Assembly (NCBI GenBank): GCA_964464755.1
Contig: CAYXGZ010000092.1
Span: forward strand, 1 to 8,273
Length of the DNA: 8,273 nt
From: CAYXGZ01 sp964464755
GTDB lineage: Bacteria; Planctomycetota; MHYJ01; JACPRB01
Direction of reading: 5' to 3'
The notes beneath the pieces are model-generated. The model did not search any database. It was not told the origin of the DNA and was given only the letters and a program-made list of their open reading frames with translations. Position numbers and translations under genes: made by a program. Positions 6,141 through 8,273 of this stretch are shown here, one piece after another. Numbering within the stretch: the stretch's first letter is position 1; the number at the start of each line of letters is the position of its first letter.

Positions 6141-7149
6141 CTACGTCGCGCTCCGCTCGGGCGGGATCCGCTGGCGCGTGGACGCGTCGCTGCGCGCGGC
6201 GTTCGCGTCGGGGCCGTTCGCGGACTTCGCGGCGCTGCTCGCGGCGGGGCGGCCGATCAAGGACCTGAAGGTGAAGCGGGCGGTCGAGGTGTCGGCGCTG
6301 GGCCGGACCTGGCTCGTGAAGATCTACAAGGCGGGGAGCTGGCTGCAGTCGCTGAGGCGGAAGGTCGCGGGCTCGAGGGCGAAGGCCGAGCTGGCGGCGC
6401 TGGAGCGGATGCTCGAGCTCGGGCTGCCGACGCTGCCGTTCGCGGCGGCGGGGGACGGGCCGCGCGAGAGCTACGTGCTGATCGAGGTGGCGGCGGACCG
6501 GGAGCGGCTCGACGAGCTCTACGCGCGGCGGCGCGGGACGTCGCGGGGGCGCGACCTGGCGGCGGAGTACGGGCGCTGGGCGCGGCGCTTCCACGACGCG
6601 GGGGTCGACCAGTACGACTTCAATCCGTCGAACGTGCTGGCGAAGTCGGAGGGCGGGCCGGACCTGCGCTTCATCGACTTCGAGCGCGTGAGGTACCGCG
6701 CGCTGGGCGAGGAGGCGCGGCTGCGCGCGCTGGCGAAGATCGACCGGATGGTGGAGGCGTCGCGGACGGACCGCTGGCGCTTCCTGTCGGCGTACTTCGG
6801 CGGCGGGGACCTGAAGGCGCGGGCGCGGAGGCTGGCGGAGCGGACGGCGGCGCAGCGGCGTCGCGACGCGGCGCGGCGTCGCGAGGCCTGCGTGGAGGAG
6901 AACCGGAACTACGGGTCGTTCTCGCGGGGCGGGGTGTCGGGGCATTACCGGAAGCGCTCGGACGCGGGCGGGGTGGAGGCGGGGGACCTGGACTCGCTGG
7001 CGGGGAGCGGCGGGCCGTGGCGGCGGGTGCCGGCGGCGAAGGCGGTCGCGGCGTGGCGGGAGGCGAACGGGAGCCCGGGGGGCGAGCGGCCGGTGGCGGT
7101 GGTCGTGAGGTCGCGCTCGGGGGCGGGGGAGCTGGTCTACCGGGCGTGA
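6133..7149 (+). CDS. Lipopolysaccharide kinase family protein (InaA/WaaP/KdkA-like)
   Basis: The 338-residue product has a protein-kinase-like fold typical of enzymes that phosphorylate Kdo or heptose in the LPS core. Visible kinase landmarks are the beta-3 lysine in TWLVKIYK (Lys63), a helix-C acid in AKAELAALERM (Glu86), the hinge-like YVLIEVA (114-120), and the catalytic loop with Asp162 and Asn167 (DQYDFNPSNVL, Tyr161 in place of the usual His). The metal-binding Asp182 is in RFIDFERV. The catalytic domain ends near residue 235. The remaining 100 residues are Arg/Gly-rich and look like a degraded start of another kinase domain. The GTG start at 6133 overlaps the glycosyltransferase stop by eight bases, and no earlier in-frame start fits. 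No good Shine-Dalgarno is seen, so translational coupling is likely. Together with the glycosyltransferase it points to envelope glycolipid assembly; the exact substrate is unknown. Confidence 0.85.
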   Translation: MVNYVALRSGGIRWRVDASLRAAFASGPFADFAALLAAGRPIKDLKVKRAVEVSALGRTWLVKIYKAGSWLQSLRRKVAGSRAKAELAALERMLELGLPTLPFAAAGDGPRESYVLIEVAADRERLDELYARRRGTSRGRDLAAEYGRWARRFHDAGVDQYDFNPSNVLAKSEGGPDLRFIDFERVRYRALGEEARLRALAKIDRMVEASRTDRWRFLSAYFGGGDLKARARRLAERTAAQRRRDAARRREACVEENRNYGSFSRGGVSGHYRKRSDAGGVEAGDLDSLAGSGGPWRRVPAAKAVAAWREANGSPGGERPVAVVVRSRSGAGELVYRA

Positions 7150-7150
7150 G

Positions 7151-7166
7151 GCGGGCGAGTGTCCGC
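7151..7166. other. Short GC hairpin between the convergent kinase gene and tRNA-Tyr
   Basis: GCGGGC and GTCCGC can pair over six bases with loop GAGT, directly after the kinase stop codon and facing the tRNA-Tyr 3' end. There is no T-run on either side, so it is at most a weak bidirectional termination or 3'-end stabilising element. Confidence 0.25.
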
Positions 7167-7188
7167 CATGGACGGGGCCGAGTCGAAG

Positions 7189-7274
7189 TGGTGGGCAGTG
7201 AGGGATTTGAACCCCCGAAGGCCGAAGCCAACAGATTTACAGTCTGTCCCCTTTGGCCGCTTGGGTAACTGCCC
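7189..7274 (-). tRNA. tRNA-Tyr(GTA)
   Basis: This 86-base class II tRNA has a 7-bp acceptor stem GGGCAGT/ACTGCCC, D-loop with the GCGG motif, anticodon stem ACAGA/TCTGT around loop CTGTAAA (anticodon GTA), a long variable arm (TGGCTTCGGCCT region), T-loop TTCAAAT, discriminator A and an encoded CCA (7191-7189). All canonical features are present. It lies 16 bases downstream of tRNA-Thr(TGT) with no promoter between, so the two are co-transcribed. Confidence 0.97.
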
Positions 7275-7290
7275 GGGTCGAATCGACTTT

Positions 7291-7365
7291 TGGAGCTGGG
7301 GACGGGAATCGCACCCGTAACCACCGGTTTACAAAACCGGGGCTCCACTATTGAGCTACCCCAGC
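7291..7365 (-). tRNA. tRNA-Thr(TGT), with atypical D- and T-loop bases
   Basis: This 75-base tRNA has acceptor stem GCTGGGG/CCCCAGC, D-stem GCTC/GAGC, anticodon stem CCGGT/ACCGG around loop TTTGTAA (anticodon TGT), T-stem ACGGG/CCCGT, discriminator T and encoded CCA. All stems are perfectly paired. The D-loop is AATAGTG, so G18 is replaced by A and A21 by G. The T-loop is TGCGATT, so the nearly invariant T55 is replaced by G. The neighbouring tRNA-Gly (AATGGCA, TTCAAGT) and tRNA-Thr(GGT) (AGTGGTA, TTCAAGC) are canonical. It may be functional with a changed elbow, or be specialised or decaying. Confidence 0.9.
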
Positions 7366-7378
7366 GCGCGGGGAGGAG

Positions 7379-7405
7379 AGTAAACGACCCGGCGGAGATC
7401 GTCAA
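7379..7405 (-). promoter_or_regulatory. Promoter of the tRNA-Thr(TGT)-tRNA-Tyr unit
   Basis: The minus strand has a good -35, TTGACG (7405-7400). It is followed either by TTTACT (7384-7379, 15-base spacer) or by TACTCT two bases further on (17-base spacer). The hexamer at 7384-7379 is 13 bases before the tRNA 5' end, the same distance as the TACAAT before tRNA-Gly. Confidence 0.55.
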
Positions 7406-7414
7406 GGGCGGGGC

Positions 7415-7432
7415 GGTCCGGGGGATCGGACC
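7415..7432. other. GC-rich hairpin in the tRNA-Gly/tRNA-Thr spacer
   Basis: GGTCCG and CGGACC form a perfect 6-bp stem with a 6-base loop (GGGGAT). It lies downstream of tRNA-Gly on the minus strand and just upstream of the -35 of the tRNA-Thr promoter. There is no following T-run. It could help end or process the tRNA-Gly transcript. Confidence 0.35.
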
Positions 7433-7456
7433 TTGGGCGGCGCCTGAACCGAGCGA

Positions 7457-7475
7457 GGCGGCCCGCTGGGCCGCC
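7457..7475 (-). terminator. 8-bp hairpin after tRNA-Gly, possible terminator without T-run
   Basis: GGCGGCCC and GGGCCGCC form a perfect 8-bp stem with a 3-base loop, nine bases after the encoded CCA of tRNA-Gly on the minus strand. A stable hairpin right after a tRNA is expected for a terminator. The lack of a following T-run makes this a guess, and such T-less hairpins are common in GC-rich genomes. Confidence 0.4.
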
Positions 7476-7484
7476 GGGTCGAAG

Positions 7485-7559
7485 TGGAGAGGGCGACGGG
7501 ACTTGAACCCGCAACGTCCAGCTTGGAAGGCTGGAGCTCTGCCATTGAGCTACGCCCTC
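7485..7559 (-). tRNA. tRNA-Gly(TCC)
   Basis: This 75-base tRNA has acceptor stem GAGGGCG/CGCCCTC, D-stem GCTC/GAGC with loop AATGGCA, anticodon stem CCAGC/GCTGG around loop CTTCCAA (anticodon TCC), T-stem GCGGG/CCCGT (one G-T pair) with loop TTCAAGT, discriminator T and encoded CCA. It is fully canonical. It appears to have its own promoter and a downstream hairpin. Confidence 0.97.
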
Positions 7560-7572
7560 TCGGAGGACGGGG

Positions 7573-7578
7573 ATTGTA
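7573..7578 (-). promoter_or_regulatory. -10 box TACAAT of tRNA-Gly
   Basis: The minus strand reads TACAAT 13 bases before the tRNA 5' end, giving a predicted leader of about six bases. The flanking sequence CGGGTACAATCCCCG is identical to that upstream of nusB. No strong -35 match is seen. Confidence 0.55.
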
Positions 7579-7602
7579 CCCGAAAGCGGGGCGGGGGGAA
7601 GG

Positions 7603-7623
7603 GGGCGCGGATTTTCCGCGCCC
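7603..7623. repeat. Perfect 9-bp inverted repeat between divergent tRNA promoters
   Basis: GGGCGCGGA and TCCGCGCCC are separated by three T (7612-7614). The repeat lies between the -10 of leftward tRNA-Gly (7573-7578) and the -35 of the rightward tRNA-Thr/tuf promoter (7638-7643). Both promoters point away from it, so neither transcript should contain it. It therefore looks like a DNA-level site such as an operator rather than an RNA hairpin, or it is the relic of a terminator. Confidence 0.6.
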
Positions 7624-7637
7624 GGCCCCGATTTCGG

Positions 7638-7665
7638 TTGACCGTGGCACACCCATTGCTATAAT
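7638..7665 (+). promoter_or_regulatory. Strong promoter of tRNA-Thr(GGT)-tuf (TTGACC-16-TATAAT)
   Basis: TTGACC (7638-7643), a 16-base spacer ending in TGC, and a perfect TATAAT (7660-7665) form the best promoter in the window. The TGC just before the hexamer resembles an extended -10. A start near 7672 would give a leader of about 98 bases before tRNA-Thr(GGT), with read-through into tuf. Confidence 0.8.
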
Positions 7666-7671
7666 TCTCCG

Positions 7672-7769
7672 CTCTCAGGTTTTGGATCATCGGGAGCACT
7701 GTTTCCGCCGGAATCCGCCTGTCGCCGGAGATCGACCATCTTCGGATCGGGCTTCGGCGTGCACGGGAG
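7672..7769 (+). other. Transcribed leader upstream of tRNA-Thr(GGT)
   Basis: About 98 bases between the predicted transcription start and the tRNA contain no open frame with a plausible start signal, no second clear promoter, and no recognised RNA family. Small CCGG-flanked complementary segments are present but no long stem is evident. The tRNAs on the other strand have leaders of only about six bases, so the length is unusual for this locus. Confidence 0.4.
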
Positions 7770-7844
7770 GCTGGCGTAGCTCAGTGGTAGAGCACCTCCT
7801 TGGTAAGGAGGAGGTCGTGGGTTCAAGCCCCATCGCCAGCTCCA
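7770..7844 (+). tRNA. tRNA-Thr(GGT)
   Basis: This 75-base tRNA has acceptor stem GCTGGCG/CGCCAGC, D-stem GCTC/GAGC with loop AGTGGTA, anticodon stem CCTCC/GGAGG around loop TTGGTAA (anticodon GGT), T-stem GTGGG/CCCAT with loop TTCAAGC, discriminator T and encoded CCA. It is fully canonical. It stands 71 bases before tuf in the arrangement known from E. coli thrT-tufB, so the two probably share one transcript that is cut to release the tRNA. Confidence 0.98.
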
Positions 7845-7901
7845 CCCTGGGGACAACGGGACGTCACGTTAGGTACGGACGATAGATAGAGGACTCGTAG
7901 A

Positions 7902-7907
7902 GAGGAG
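7902..7907 (+). promoter_or_regulatory. Shine-Dalgarno for tuf
   Basis: GAGGAG lies eight bases before the tuf ATG at 7916, a normal strong ribosome binding site. This contrasts with the Shine-Dalgarno-less starts elsewhere in the window. Confidence 0.75.
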
Positions 7908-7915
7908 CCGCCGCG

Positions 7916-8273
<358 letters not shown>

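Noticed and set aside
6671..7405. Minus-strand open frame of 244 codons across the LPS kinase end and the tRNA-Tyr/Thr genes
   Set aside because: It runs through two tRNA genes and gives Pro/Ser/Ala-rich low-complexity sequence, typical of a shadow frame.

Overview
This is a GC-rich (visibly about 70% G+C) bacterial chromosomal window holding only housekeeping and envelope genes. No phage, insertion sequence, plasmid or CRISPR feature is seen. Several points suggest Planctomycetota or a close relative: an EF-Tu whose switch I carries a non-canonical segment before TIAISHVEY instead of the usual RGITI motif, a ribH-nusB-ftsY gene order, and a proline/threonine-rich membrane protein. The LPS-kinase-type gene implies a Gram-negative envelope. 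The phylum call is an inference from remembered family patterns, not from a search.

Layout. Positions 1-5123 are read leftward (minus strand). In order of transcription they hold a membrane-anchored protein of unknown function with a Pro/Thr linker (5123-3486), a GAF-PAS-HD-GYP signalling protein (3425-1656), ribH (1646-1158), nusB (1134-673) and the first two thirds of ftsY (671-1, running off the window). A 69-bp divergent promoter region separates this block from a rightward pair: a GT2 glycosyltransferase (5193-6140) and an overlapping LPS-kinase-like gene (6133-7149), probably an envelope polysaccharide or lipid-A-core operon.

Positions 7189-7844 are a tRNA cluster: tRNA-Tyr(GTA), tRNA-Thr(TGT) and tRNA-Gly(TCC) on minus, then tRNA-Thr(GGT) on plus, followed by tuf (7916 to the window end). 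These are the same four tRNAs that precede tufB in E. coli (thrU-tyrU-glyT-thrT-tufB), but here three of them are inverted and under separate promoters.

The most interesting regulatory pattern is that five protein genes with a free 5' gap each have a -10-like hexamer (TATAAT, TATAAT, TACAAT, TAGGAT, TAGAAT) 7-10 nt before the start codon and no Shine-Dalgarno sequence. That is the signature of leaderless mRNAs. ftsY and tuf instead have strong Shine-Dalgarno sequences. Other points to check are an enlarged EF-Tu effector loop, a tRNA-Thr(TGT) with changed tertiary-core bases, a 9-bp inverted repeat between divergent tRNA promoters, and a possible remnant second kinase domain in the LPS-kinase-like gene.
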